The notes under the pieces are model-generated. The model made no database searches, was not told the DNA's origin, and saw only the letters and a program-made list of their open reading frames with translations. From JBBQSN01 sp038213835 (GTDB lineage: Bacteria; Actinomycetota; Actinomycetes; Actinomycetales; CAWJMD01), in assembly GCA_038213835.1 (NCBI GenBank), contig JBBQSN010000007.1:1-35846 (forward strand): 35,846 bases of DNA, in the 5' to 3' direction. Made by a program: the position numbers and the translations under genes. Positions 1-7,900 of this stretch are shown piece after piece (within the stretch, counting starts at the first letter, position 1; the number at the start of each line of letters is the position of its first letter).

Positions 1-18
1 TCCCGCTTACGATGTCGG

Positions 19-786
19 GTGCCGTGTGTGCGCGACGAGCCCCCGCCCCGACCGGGGCGCCTGCTGGGGGGGCGGCCTGCGCCGCCCGCCCGCCGCGGCC
101 CACGTCCCGGGCTCGAGGTGGGCGCCGTGGTGGACGCCGCGGTGACGCTGGCGGACGCCGTGGGCCTCGAGGCCGTCACCGTCCGCCGGCTCGCCGCCGT
201 TCTCGGCGTCGCGCCGATGACCGTCTACGGCTACGTCCCCGGCCGGCCCGAGCTGCTCGACCTGATGGTCGACCGCGTGCACCTGGCGATGGAGCGGCCG
301 GGCTGGGGGCGCGCGGGGTGGCGCACCCGGGTCCGGCGGGTCGCCGAGCAGAACCGCACGATGCTGCGGGCGCACCCGTGGGTCGCCGCGCTGCCCTCGA
401 CCCGGCCGGCGCTGGGGCCGGGGTTGATGGCCAAGTACGAGCACGAGCTGGCCGCGCTCGACGGCGTCGGCCTGGAGGACGCCGACACCGACGCGGCCCT
501 CACGTTCGTCCTCGGGTTCGTCCGGTCCGCCGCGCTGGCCGAGCAGGACGTCGCCGCGTCGCGGGCCCGCACGGGCATGGACGACGTGGCGTGGTGGAGC
601 GTGGCCGGCCCGGTGCTGGCGCAGGCGGTCGACCCCGCCACCTACCCGCGCGCCACCCGCGTGGGCACCGCCGCGGGCCAGGCGCAGGGAGCGGCCTACG
701 ACCCGGACCGGGCGTGGACGTTCGGCCTGGACCGCGTCGTGGACTCGCTCACCACGCTGGTCGAGGCCGGTCAGCCACGCCGGTAG
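19..786 (+). CDS. TetR/AcrR-family transcriptional regulator (5' end may lie outside the window)
   Basis: One-component repressor. A TetR-type helix-turn-helix lies at about residues 40-85 (ALADAVGLEAVTVRRLAAVL is nearly this segment, followed by APMTVYGYV). The C-terminal half resembles the TetR_C class of ligand-binding domain (FGLDRVVDSL near the end). The GTG at 19 is the first start visible, but the frame stays open to base 1 and the first 35 residues are Pro/Arg-rich and unlike the family, so the true start may be upstream or further inside. The gene converges on the Nei2 glycosylase gene and their 3' ends overlap by 16 bp. No target gene or operator can be assigned because the upstream region is cut off. 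The ligand is unknown. Confidence 0.8.
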   Translation: MPCVRDEPPPRPGRLLGGRPAPPARRGPRPGLEVGAVVDAAVTLADAVGLEAVTVRRLAAVLGVAPMTVYGYVPGRPELLDLMVDRVHLAMERPGWGRAGWRTRVRRVAEQNRTMLRAHPWVAALPSTRPALGPGLMAKYEHELAALDGVGLEDADTDAALTFVLGFVRSAALAEQDVAASRARTGMDDVAWWSVAGPVLAQAVDPATYPRATRVGTAAGQAQGAAYDPDRAWTFGLDRVVDSLTTLVEAGQPRR

Positions 787-1673
787 CGCGGGTACCCCTG
801 CCCGCGACGGCGCGCCGGCGACCCGTCCGACGCCCCGAGGGGTGCCTGCGGGCGGCCGTCGTCGGTAGGGGTGGGCCCGTGCTGGCAGGTGGGGCAGTAG
901 AAGGCGGTGCGGTCCTGCGGCGGCACACCGATCGGGGCGACCCGCACACCGGTCCCGCAGCGACGGCACGGGCGGCCGGACCGGCCGTGGACGTAGGTCT
1001 GCTGCCCGGACCGCAGGTCACCGGTCGTCGACTGCACCGCGCGCTCGACGTTCGCCTGCAGCATCCGGACCGCCAGGTCGACCAGGCGGCGGCTGCCCGG
1101 CCCGGCCGCGACCTGCCCGACCGGGGTCCACGGCGTCACGCCGAGGACGAACAGGGCCTCCGCCATGAACATGGTGCCTACCCCGGCCGCCACCCGCTGG
1201 TCCAGCAGCGCCTCGCCGACCTGTCGGGCGGGGTCGTCCTCGATCCGTCGCACCGCGTCGTCGCGGTCGAGGTCGGGGTCGAGCAGGTCCGGACCGAGGT
1301 GGCCGACGAGGGAGTCCTCGTCGTCGGTGCGGACCAGGTCGAGCATGCCGAGCTTGTGGCCGACGGCGGTCCACGTCGGGGTCACCAGCACCGCACGCAC
1401 GCCGGACTCCGGTCGGGACCGGAACGGCTCACCGGTGCGGTGCACGTGCCACGACCCCTCCATCCGCAGGTGGCTGTGCAGCGTGAGGAAGGGGTCGCCG
1501 TCGCAGCGCACGAGCAGGTGCTTGCCCCTGCTGAGGACCCCGAGGACGGTGCGGCCGCTGAGGTCGGAGGTGGCCAGGGCGGGCCAGCGCAGGTCGCAGC
1601 CGGTGAGCACCTGACCGGTCAGGGCGGCGTCCAGCCGCTGCGCCGTGCGGCGCACCACGTCTCCCTCCGGCAC
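771..1673 (-). CDS. nei2: Fpg/Nei-family DNA glycosylase/AP lyase, Nei2 type (endonuclease VIII)
   Basis: Bifunctional base-excision repair enzyme that removes oxidised bases and nicks the abasic site. The start is set at GTG 1673 because the mature protein must begin Pro-Glu (M-PEGDVVRRT): Pro2 is the family's Schiff-base nucleophile and Glu3 is catalytic. A longer open frame upstream is ignored. Further matches are the ISRGKH-like SRGKHLLV segment, LHSHLRMEGSW, the H2TH region EALLDQRVAAGVG, and a C-terminal zinc finger with CRRC and CPTC pairs. The overall pattern resembles M. tuberculosis Nei2 as I remember it. About 30 extra basic, glycine-rich residues follow the zinc finger. It diverges from the 1775 gene and converges on the TetR gene. 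Lhr, a common mycobacterial neighbour of nei2, lies about 3.3 kb away on the same strand. Confidence 0.92.
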   Translation of the reverse strand: MPEGDVVRRTAQRLDAALTGQVLTGCDLRWPALATSDLSGRTVLGVLSRGKHLLVRCDGDPFLTLHSHLRMEGSWHVHRTGEPFRSRPESGVRAVLVTPTWTAVGHKLGMLDLVRTDDEDSLVGHLGPDLLDPDLDRDDAVRRIEDDPARQVGEALLDQRVAAGVGTMFMAEALFVLGVTPWTPVGQVAAGPGSRRLVDLAVRMLQANVERAVQSTTGDLRSGQQTYVHGRSGRPCRRCGTGVRVAPIGVPPQDRTAFYCPTCQHGPTPTDDGRPQAPLGASDGSPARRRGQGYPRYRRG

Positions 1674-1774
1674 CCGCCCAGCGTGGCACGATGGTCGGTC
1701 GACGGCGCGTGCAGCCGTTGCCCGCGACCTGCTGCAGGGTCGGGCACCGCACCGCGACACCGGAGGGGACGCCG

Positions 1775-2746
1775 ATGGCCTGGTTCCGCCGCCGTGGCGC
1801 GCGCCCCGCCGACCCGCAGGGTGGTGTCCCCGCTTCGCCGCCGGTCGATCCCGACCCCGTGCTGCCCGTGCTGTCGCGCGACGACGCCGCCCGGCTGGTG
1901 GCCCTGACCCGCCAGATCTTCGCCGAGCAGGGCCGCGAGACCGTCCCGGACGGCCACGGCGCGCTCGTGGGCCAGGGCCACGTGCACGGGCTGTCGAACC
2001 TGGCCGCGACGCTGTCCCTCGTCCCCCGACGCGAGTGGTCCGACCTCGTGCGCCGCCACGTCGGCACCATGCTGCAGGCCCACGACACGGTCGAGCCCGC
2101 CAGCCTGGACGAGGCGCGCGAGCTGCTGCTGGTGAAGCTGCGCGCGGTCGACGAGATCCCGGAGCCGCGGCCCGCCTACGCCCCCGAGGTGCTCCCCGGC
2201 GTGCTGGCCGTGGCGGCGCTGGACTACCCGACGCACGTCAGCGAGCTGCTCTCCGACGAACGGGTCGACGAGCTCGGCGGGTGGGAGGCCCTGCGCCAGG
2301 TCGCCTGGGACAACCTGCGGCGGCTGCCCGCGCCGACCCGCCAGGACCTGCACGGCTCGCCGGAGGACCCCGACACCGTGGTGCACGTGCTCACGACCGA
2401 GGACTTCTTCGGGGCCTCGCGGCTGCTTCTCCTTGACGAGGTGCTCGCCGGTCTCGGGGTCGAGCGTCCGGCGCACGGCGTGCTCGTCGTGGTGCCGAAC
2501 CGGCACCTGCTGGCGGTGCACGTGCTGCGCGGCGCCGGGGTGGTCTCGGCGGTCGACGTCCTGGTGCGGTTGGCGGCGGGCGAGCACGCCGGACGACCTG
2601 GTCCGGTGTCGCCGCACGTGTACTTCCGGGCCGCCGACGGCCGGGTGCAGCAGGTGACGAGCGTCGAGGACGACGGCACCACAGCAGTGCGCGTGGACGG
2701 CGCCCTCGCCGAGGCGTTCACCGAGCTCGGTCTCCTCGAGGACTGA
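1775..2746 (+). CDS. Conserved-looking hypothetical protein (323 aa)
   Basis: I do not recognise this gene with certainty. The ATG at 1775 is chosen over an upstream in-frame start because a GGAGG Shine-Dalgarno lies at 1762-1766 and the protein then opens with a basic MAWFRRRG. It is soluble, acidic and has no signal peptide or membrane segment. A central segment (HGVLVVVPNRHLLAVHVL) and the C-terminal alternation of strands loosely recall the DUF1444/YtpQ layout, which is a weak guess. It is divergent from nei2 (101-bp gap) and convergent with the ABC permease at 2850. Third-position GC use matches its neighbours, which supports it as a real gene. Confidence 0.75.
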   Translation: MAWFRRRGARPADPQGGVPASPPVDPDPVLPVLSRDDAARLVALTRQIFAEQGRETVPDGHGALVGQGHVHGLSNLAATLSLVPRREWSDLVRRHVGTMLQAHDTVEPASLDEARELLLVKLRAVDEIPEPRPAYAPEVLPGVLAVAALDYPTHVSELLSDERVDELGGWEALRQVAWDNLRRLPAPTRQDLHGSPEDPDTVVHVLTTEDFFGASRLLLLDEVLAGLGVERPAHGVLVVVPNRHLLAVHVLRGAGVVSAVDVLVRLAAGEHAGRPGPVSPHVYFRAADGRVQQVTSVEDDGTTAVRVDGALAEAFTELGLLED

Positions 2747-2796
2747 CCGCTCCCGCGATCGGGGACGTTCGATCTGCTGGTGCTGGTCGTCGTCGC

Positions 2797-2818
2797 CGTC
2801 GGGTCCGTCGGCCCGACG
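2797..2818. terminator. Possible bidirectional terminator stem-loop
   Basis: A 7-bp inverted repeat (CGTCGGG and CCCGACG) with an 8-nt loop sits in the 103-bp gap between two convergent genes. There is no T-run on either side, so it may simply reflect GC-rich sequence. Confidence 0.3.
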
Positions 2819-2849
2819 TCCCTGGCTGACGGTCGCCGGGCCGCGAGCC

Positions 2850-3611
2850 TCAGCGGTCGAGCTGGATCCGGTCGAAGGCCCAGGCGGTGGCCGGGACGAC
2901 GACCAGCGGGACCACCGCGACCAGGGCCAGGGCCGGGCCGGTCACGCCCGAGGGCTGGATCGCCCAGAGCGCGGGGGCGACGAGCGGGATCCAGGCACCG
3001 GCCCCGGCGACGACCGAGACCTGGGCGGCCACCAGGACGCCGACCGTGACCGCCACGCCGGGGAGGAGCCCGCGCCCGAGGACGGCCGCGAGACCGGCCG
3101 GGACGGCCACCCATGCCGACAGCACGCCGAGGACGAGCAGCCGGCCCAGGCCCCCGAGCGTGCTCGCGTCGGGGGCGCCGAGGCCGCTCAGCAGGCCCGC
3201 CGCGGCCACGCCGACGGTCAGGGCGAGCGCTGCGACCGCGGTCCACAGCAGGTAGACGGCAGTCTTCGCCAGCGCGATCGCCGACCGGGTCACGGGCAGC
3301 GCGAACAGCCCCTGGACCGTGCCGTCGGCGAACTCACGGCCGATCAGCCAGCTGAGCCCGACGCCGAACGCCAGCACCGAGGCCGCGCTGGTCACCTGCG
3401 TGGCGACCGAGAGCAACGCCGTCCAGTCGCCCGAGGCGGCCTGCGGCCCGAGCTTGGCGACGACGTCCTCGCGGCCGGACCGGGCGGCGGCGACCATCAC
3501 GGCCGACAGCACGACGACTCCGGCAACCAGCAGGGTGCCGGTCCAGCGCAGCACCCGCGAGGACCTCGCCTTGAGCAGCTCAACGGCCAGGGCGGTGCCG
3601 AGCCCGGTCAC
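2850..3611 (-). CDS. ABC-2 type transporter permease
   Basis: Membrane subunit of an ABC exporter (253 aa). About six hydrophobic segments are visible, for example LLVAGVVVLSAVMVAAA near the N-terminus and the run LALVAVVPLVVVPATAWAF at the C-terminus. The motif GREFADGTVQGLFALPVTR is typical of ABC-2 permeases that work with BcrA/NatA-like ATPases. The GTG start overlaps the ATPase stop by 4 bp (GTGA), so the two are translationally coupled in one operon under the TetR gene. Drug or peptide export is plausible by analogy with TetR-controlled BcrA-like exporters. The substrate cannot be read from the sequence. Confidence 0.88.
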   Translation of the reverse strand: MTGLGTALAVELLKARSSRVLRWTGTLLVAGVVVLSAVMVAAARSGREDVVAKLGPQAASGDWTALLSVATQVTSAASVLAFGVGLSWLIGREFADGTVQGLFALPVTRSAIALAKTAVYLLWTAVAALALTVGVAAAGLLSGLGAPDASTLGGLGRLLVLGVLSAWVAVPAGLAAVLGRGLLPGVAVTVGVLVAAQVSVVAGAGAWIPLVAPALWAIQPSGVTGPALALVAVVPLVVVPATAWAFDRIQLDR

Positions 3612-4327
3612 GACGCTGCCTCCGCCGCGTGCACCGTGGCGAAGAACGCGCGCTCGATGTCGACCCCGGTCGGGTCCAGCGTGCCCACCACCAGCCCGTC
3701 CGCCACCACGGTGATCGTCCTCGCGATCCGTGCGACCTCGTCCAGGTGGTGGCTCGAGACCAGGACGGCGGCTCCGTCAGCCGCCCTGCGCTGCAACGAC
3801 TCCCGCAGTCTGATGACACCTGAGGGGTCGAGGGCGTTGGTGGGTTCGTCCAGGACGACCAGACGCGGGTCGTGCACGAGAGCCGCGGCCAGACCAAGCC
3901 GCTGGCGGTTGCCGAGCGACATCCGGCCCGCACGGACCCGCGTGCAGGCCCCCAGGTCGAGCTCGCGCACGACGGTGTCGACCCGAGCGCCGACCTGCGC
4001 GGGTGCCACGCCGTGCAGCCGGGCGGCCAGCCGCAGGTTCGTCAGCCCGTCCAGCTCGGGGTAGGCCAGCGGCGTCTCCACCATGGCGCCGACCTGGCGC
4101 CACGTCGTCGGACCCGCCGTGCGCACGTCGACGCCGGCGACCAGGACCTCGCCCGCGGCCGGGCGCAGCATCCCGAGCACGAGCTTGATCAGGGTCGACT
4201 TGCCCGCACCGTTCAGGCCGACGACGGCGTGGATCTGCCCGGCCTCCACGGTCAGGTCCATCGCTCTCACCCCGGCCCCCCCGGCGAACAGCCGGGAGAC
4301 GCCGCGGACCTGCAGCACCGCAGTCAC
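3608..4327 (-). CDS. ABC transporter ATP-binding protein (BcrA/NatA-like)
   Basis: Nucleotide-binding subunit of the exporter (239 aa). The Walker A motif GLNGAGKST is at residues 37-45, the ABC signature is the variant MSLGNRQRLGLA at about 136-147, Walker B LVVLDEPTNALDP is at 156-168, and the switch histidine is in SSHHLDE at about 191-197. The SLG-type signature in place of LSGGQ is typical of the bacitracin-exporter group. The GTG start overlaps the TetR stop (GTGA) and has a GGAGG about 9 nt upstream. A longer upstream open frame is only an overlap with the TetR gene in another frame. The order TetR, ATPase, permease with 4-bp overlaps at both junctions indicates one coupled operon. Confidence 0.92.
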   Translation of the reverse strand: MTAVLQVRGVSRLFAGGAGVRAMDLTVEAGQIHAVVGLNGAGKSTLIKLVLGMLRPAAGEVLVAGVDVRTAGPTTWRQVGAMVETPLAYPELDGLTNLRLAARLHGVAPAQVGARVDTVVRELDLGACTRVRAGRMSLGNRQRLGLAAALVHDPRLVVLDEPTNALDPSGVIRLRESLQRRAADGAAVLVSSHHLDEVARIARTITVVADGLVVGTLDPTGVDIERAFFATVHAAEAAS

Positions 4328-4884
4328 GAGATCGCCTCCACGACGTCGAGGGTGCGCTCGACGACGTCGGCGAGGGAGGCGTCGTCGTCTCCTGCCCACC
4401 GGACGAGGCCGGCCATCAGGGCGGCCATCACGGCTGCCGCAGCCACCGCGGCCTCGTGCGGGGCGGTGCCGTCGGCCACGAGCCGGGCCGCCACGCCCTC
4501 CTCGGTGGCGGCGGTGCTGGCCCGCATCACCGGCAGCAGGCTCGGCGTCCGGGCCGCGAGCGAGATCCGGGTCCGGACCGGCGCGTCGTCGGTGATCGGG
4601 AGCCGCCGCCACGCGAGTCGGACCCCGCGCGCGGCCCGGACCAGAGGGGGCAGGTCCGGTGGCTGGTCGGCCACCGCCGCGACGATCAACGGGTCGGAGG
4701 GGTCGTCGACGACCACCTGCTCCTTGCTGCCGAAGTGCCGGTAGAAGGTCATCTCGGTGACGCCGGCGGCCCTCGCGACCTGCGCCACCGTGGTGGCGTC
4801 GTACCCGTGCTGCTCGAACAGCTCCAGGGCCGCGGCCTGCAGCCGGGCCCTGGTGCGCGCCCGGCGGTCGTCAGAGGGGGTCAC
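4324..4884 (-). CDS. TetR-family repressor of the adjacent ABC exporter
   Basis: First gene of the TetR/ATPase/permease operon (186 aa). A canonical N-terminal TetR DNA-binding domain spans about residues 10-57 (ALELFEQHGYDATTVAQVAR, then TEMTFYRHFGSKE). The C-terminal domain is variable and presumably senses the exported compound. A 17-bp perfect inverted repeat lies 8-24 bp before the GTG start and overlaps a likely -10 box, so autorepression of the whole operon is the obvious model. The likely -10 TAACAT ends 7 nt before the GTG, suggesting a leaderless transcript. The gene lies downstream of lhr on the same strand but has its own promoter. Confidence 0.92.
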   Translation of the reverse strand: MTPSDDRRARTRARLQAAALELFEQHGYDATTVAQVARAAGVTEMTFYRHFGSKEQVVVDDPSDPLIVAAVADQPPDLPPLVRAARGVRLAWRRLPITDDAPVRTRISLAARTPSLLPVMRASTAATEEGVAARLVADGTAPHEAAVAAAAVMAALMAGLVRWAGDDDASLADVVERTLDVVEAIS

Positions 4885-4891
4885 ATCTCAA

Positions 4892-4908
4892 ATGTTAGTC
4901 ACTAACAT
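4892..4908 (-). promoter_or_regulatory. TetR operator palindrome overlapping a leaderless promoter
   Basis: Perfect inverted repeat ATGTTAGT-C-ACTAACAT, strikingly AT-rich for this genome and placed immediately before the TetR GTG start. On the minus strand it contains TAACAT (4897 to 4892), which has TANNNT form and is preceded, with an 18-nt spacer, by TTGCCA (4921 to 4916) as -35. The spacing of 7 nt from the -10 to GTG fits a leaderless start. Repressor binding would cover the -10. Confidence 0.85.
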
Positions 4909-4936
4909 CGATGCCTGGCAAGAGGTCGCCCCGCAG

Positions 4937-7900
4937 TCAGCCGCGCAGCCGCAGACCCCGCGGGGTGGCGTGGAAGCCGGCATCGGTCAGCGCGACGACG
5001 ATCGGGTGCTCGCTGCCGAGCAGCGGTGCGCCGTCGACGGTCTGGACCGTGAGCCCCGCCACCCGGCCGCGTCGGACCACGGTGGCCAGGGCGTGGCCGG
5101 CGGCCGCCAGTGCCTCGGTGTCGGTGGACCAGGTGAGCACCGTGCGGGCGCCGCGCTCGGCGTACAGGACCAGCTCGCCGTCGCGCAGCACGACCAGGGC
5201 ACCGGACTTGCGGGCCGGACGGTGCGTGCCCTCGGTGTCGGGCCACGGCAGCGCCGCGCCGTACGGGTTGGCCGGGTCGCCGGCGGCGAGCACCACCGCG
5301 ACCCCGGCGTCGGCGCCCGGCGCCCGCAGCCGGTCGACGGCGGCCGTCGTGGCGAACTGGCTGGCCCCCAGGCCCTCCACGAAGTAGCCACGACGGACCC
5401 GGCCGCTCTCCTCGAACGCGGCCAGCACCCGGTACGCGGCGGCGAAACCGCCGGGACGTCCTTCGGCCGCGACCGACCCGCGCGTCACGACGCCGTAGCG
5501 CTCCAGCAGCAGCTCGGCCTCGAGGGCGGCGCGCTCGGTGGGGGCGGCGAGCGGCTCGGGCAGCAGCGACCACCGACCGGCGACGGCCGGGGGGGCGCTG
5601 CGGGCCAGTGCGTGCCGGGCGGCTGCACCTGACCCCGCTGCACCGGGGCGACCGGGACGGCCGTACCGCGCCCGGGCGGGAGCTGGTCGGGCGCGGTGGG
5701 TGGTGCGGCCGCCGCGGAGCCGGGCGCGAAGCGGCGAGAGGGTGTCGTTGCTCAGCCGGCCCTGCCAGACCAGCTCCCACAGCGCGTCGGAGAGCGCCTG
5801 CTCGCCCGGCCGGTCGCCGGCGCGGGCCAGCGCGTCCGAGAGCGCACGATAGAAGAAGGCGCCGCCGGTGCCGAGCGCCTCGAGCACGCGCTCCTGCGTC
5901 CCGGCCGGTTCGTCTACCGCATCGGGGGGCTCGGCGGCCGATCTCCTCGGTGCTGCAACGGGCTCCGGGACGGGCAGGGTGAGGTGGGCGGTGTCGGGCA
6001 GGTGCAACGAGATCCAGCCGTCGTCGCCGGCGAGCTCGCCGTGGCCGCACCACAGCACCTCGCCCGAGCTGGTGAGCTCGTCGAGCATCGCGGGGGAGTA
6101 GGCGTCGACCCGGGCCGGCAGGACGAGCGACTCCAGCGCGCTGGCGGGCAGCACCGCACCCGCCAGCTGCTCGACCACCCGCAGCACCCCCTCCGCGCCG
6201 CGCAGCCGACCGCTCACCTGCTGCCAGGCGGGCAGGAACCTGGCCAGCTCGCGCTGCGGCACCGGCTCGACCTCGGCCCGCAGCGCGGCGAGCGAGCGAC
6301 GACGCAGCGTGCGCATCACCTCGGCGTCGCAGAACTGGCGGGCGGCGTCGGTGTCGTCGTCGCCGAGCACCGAGCGGGCGGGATCGGGAAGGAGCTCGCC
6401 GACGACCAGCCGGCCGCCGTTCTGCAGCCGGGTCAGCACCTGGTCGACCACCGCGACGCCGAGCCCGAACCGGCGCGCGAGCCCCAGAGCCGTGAACGGC
6501 CCTCGCGTGCGGGCGTACCGGGCGACGAGCTGGCCGAGGGGGTCGTCGACGACCTCGGTGAACGCCAGCGGCAGGCCGACCGGCAGCGGTGTGCCGAGGG
6601 CGTCGCGCAGCCGGCTGGCGTCCTCGGCGGCCGCGACCCGCTCGGTGCCGCCGATGGTGATCACGATCGCCCGGCGGGCGGCCGCGAGCTCGGCGACCCA
6701 GCCGACGACGTCGTCGGGGGACCCGGTGGAGCGCCCCACCAGCTCGGCCTGCGACAGCGGCCCGAGCACGCGCAGCAGGTCGGCGACCTCTTCCATCGAC
6801 CTCGCCCGGCGGTCCTCGGCCAGCCGCTGCAGCTCGTGGTGGGTGCGCAGCACCTGCTCGGGGTCGAGCAGGTCGGCCAGCCGGGTGCCCGAGGCGTCGC
6901 CCCCGAGCAGCTCGGCGAGCAGGTCGGGGTCCAGCGCGAGCGCCGCGGCCCGGCGCTCGGCCAGCGGGGAGTCGCCCTCGTAGAGGAACTGCGCCACGTA
7001 GCCGAACAGCAGCGAGCGGGCGAACGGCGACGGCTGGTCGGTGGTGACCTCGACGACCTTGATCTCCCCGGACTCCAGCGCCCGCAGCACCCCCTCCAGC
7101 CCGGGGACGTCGAAGACGTCCTGCAGGCACTCGCGGACCGTCTCCAGCACGATCGGGAAGGTCGGGTAGCGCGAGGCGACCTCGAGCAGCGAGGCCGCCC
7201 GCTGGCGCTGCTGCCACAGCGGCTGGCGCCGGTCGGGACGACGGCGGGGGAGCAGCAGCGCCCGCGCGGCGCACTCGCGGACCCGGGCGGCGAACAGCGC
7301 CGAGCCGCCGAGCTGGTCGGTGACCCGCTGCTGCACCGAGCCGGGGTCGACCAGCAGCGCCTCGAGCACCTCGGGCGCGCTCCCGCGGTGTGCGGCGTCG
7401 GGGTCGAACGGCTCGTGGTGCTCGGCCTGCTCCCACGGTCCGGCGTCGAAGTCGGGCATCCGCAGGACGATGCCGTCGTCGGCCGGCATCGCCTGGACGT
7501 CGAGCCCGTGCAGGTCTCGCATCGCCGCGGACATCGCCAGCGCCCACGGCCCGTGCACCTGGGCGCCGAAGGGGGAGTGCACCACCACGCGCCAGTCGCC
7601 GAGCTCGTCACGGAACCGCTCGATCACGATCGTGCGGTCGTCGGGGACGTGGCCGGTGGCGGCCCGCTGCTCGCGCAGGTAGCCCAGCAGGTTGTCGGCC
7701 GCCCAGGTGTCGAGGCCGCCGGCGGTCAGCCGCGCCCGGGCGGGTTCGTCGCCGAGCGCGTCGAGCTCGCGGACGAACTCGCCCACGGCGCGGCCCAGCT
7801 CGAGGGGCCGCCCGATCGAGTCGCCGTGCCAGAACGGCAGCCGTCCGGGTTGGCCGGGCGCCGGCGTGACCAGCACCTGGTCGTGGGTGATGTCCTCGAT

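Noticed and set aside
4902..7547. 881-codon open frame inside the lhr region on the same strand, other phase
   Set aside because: Arg/Pro/Gly-rich, no recognisable domain, and fully overlapped by the lhr frame.
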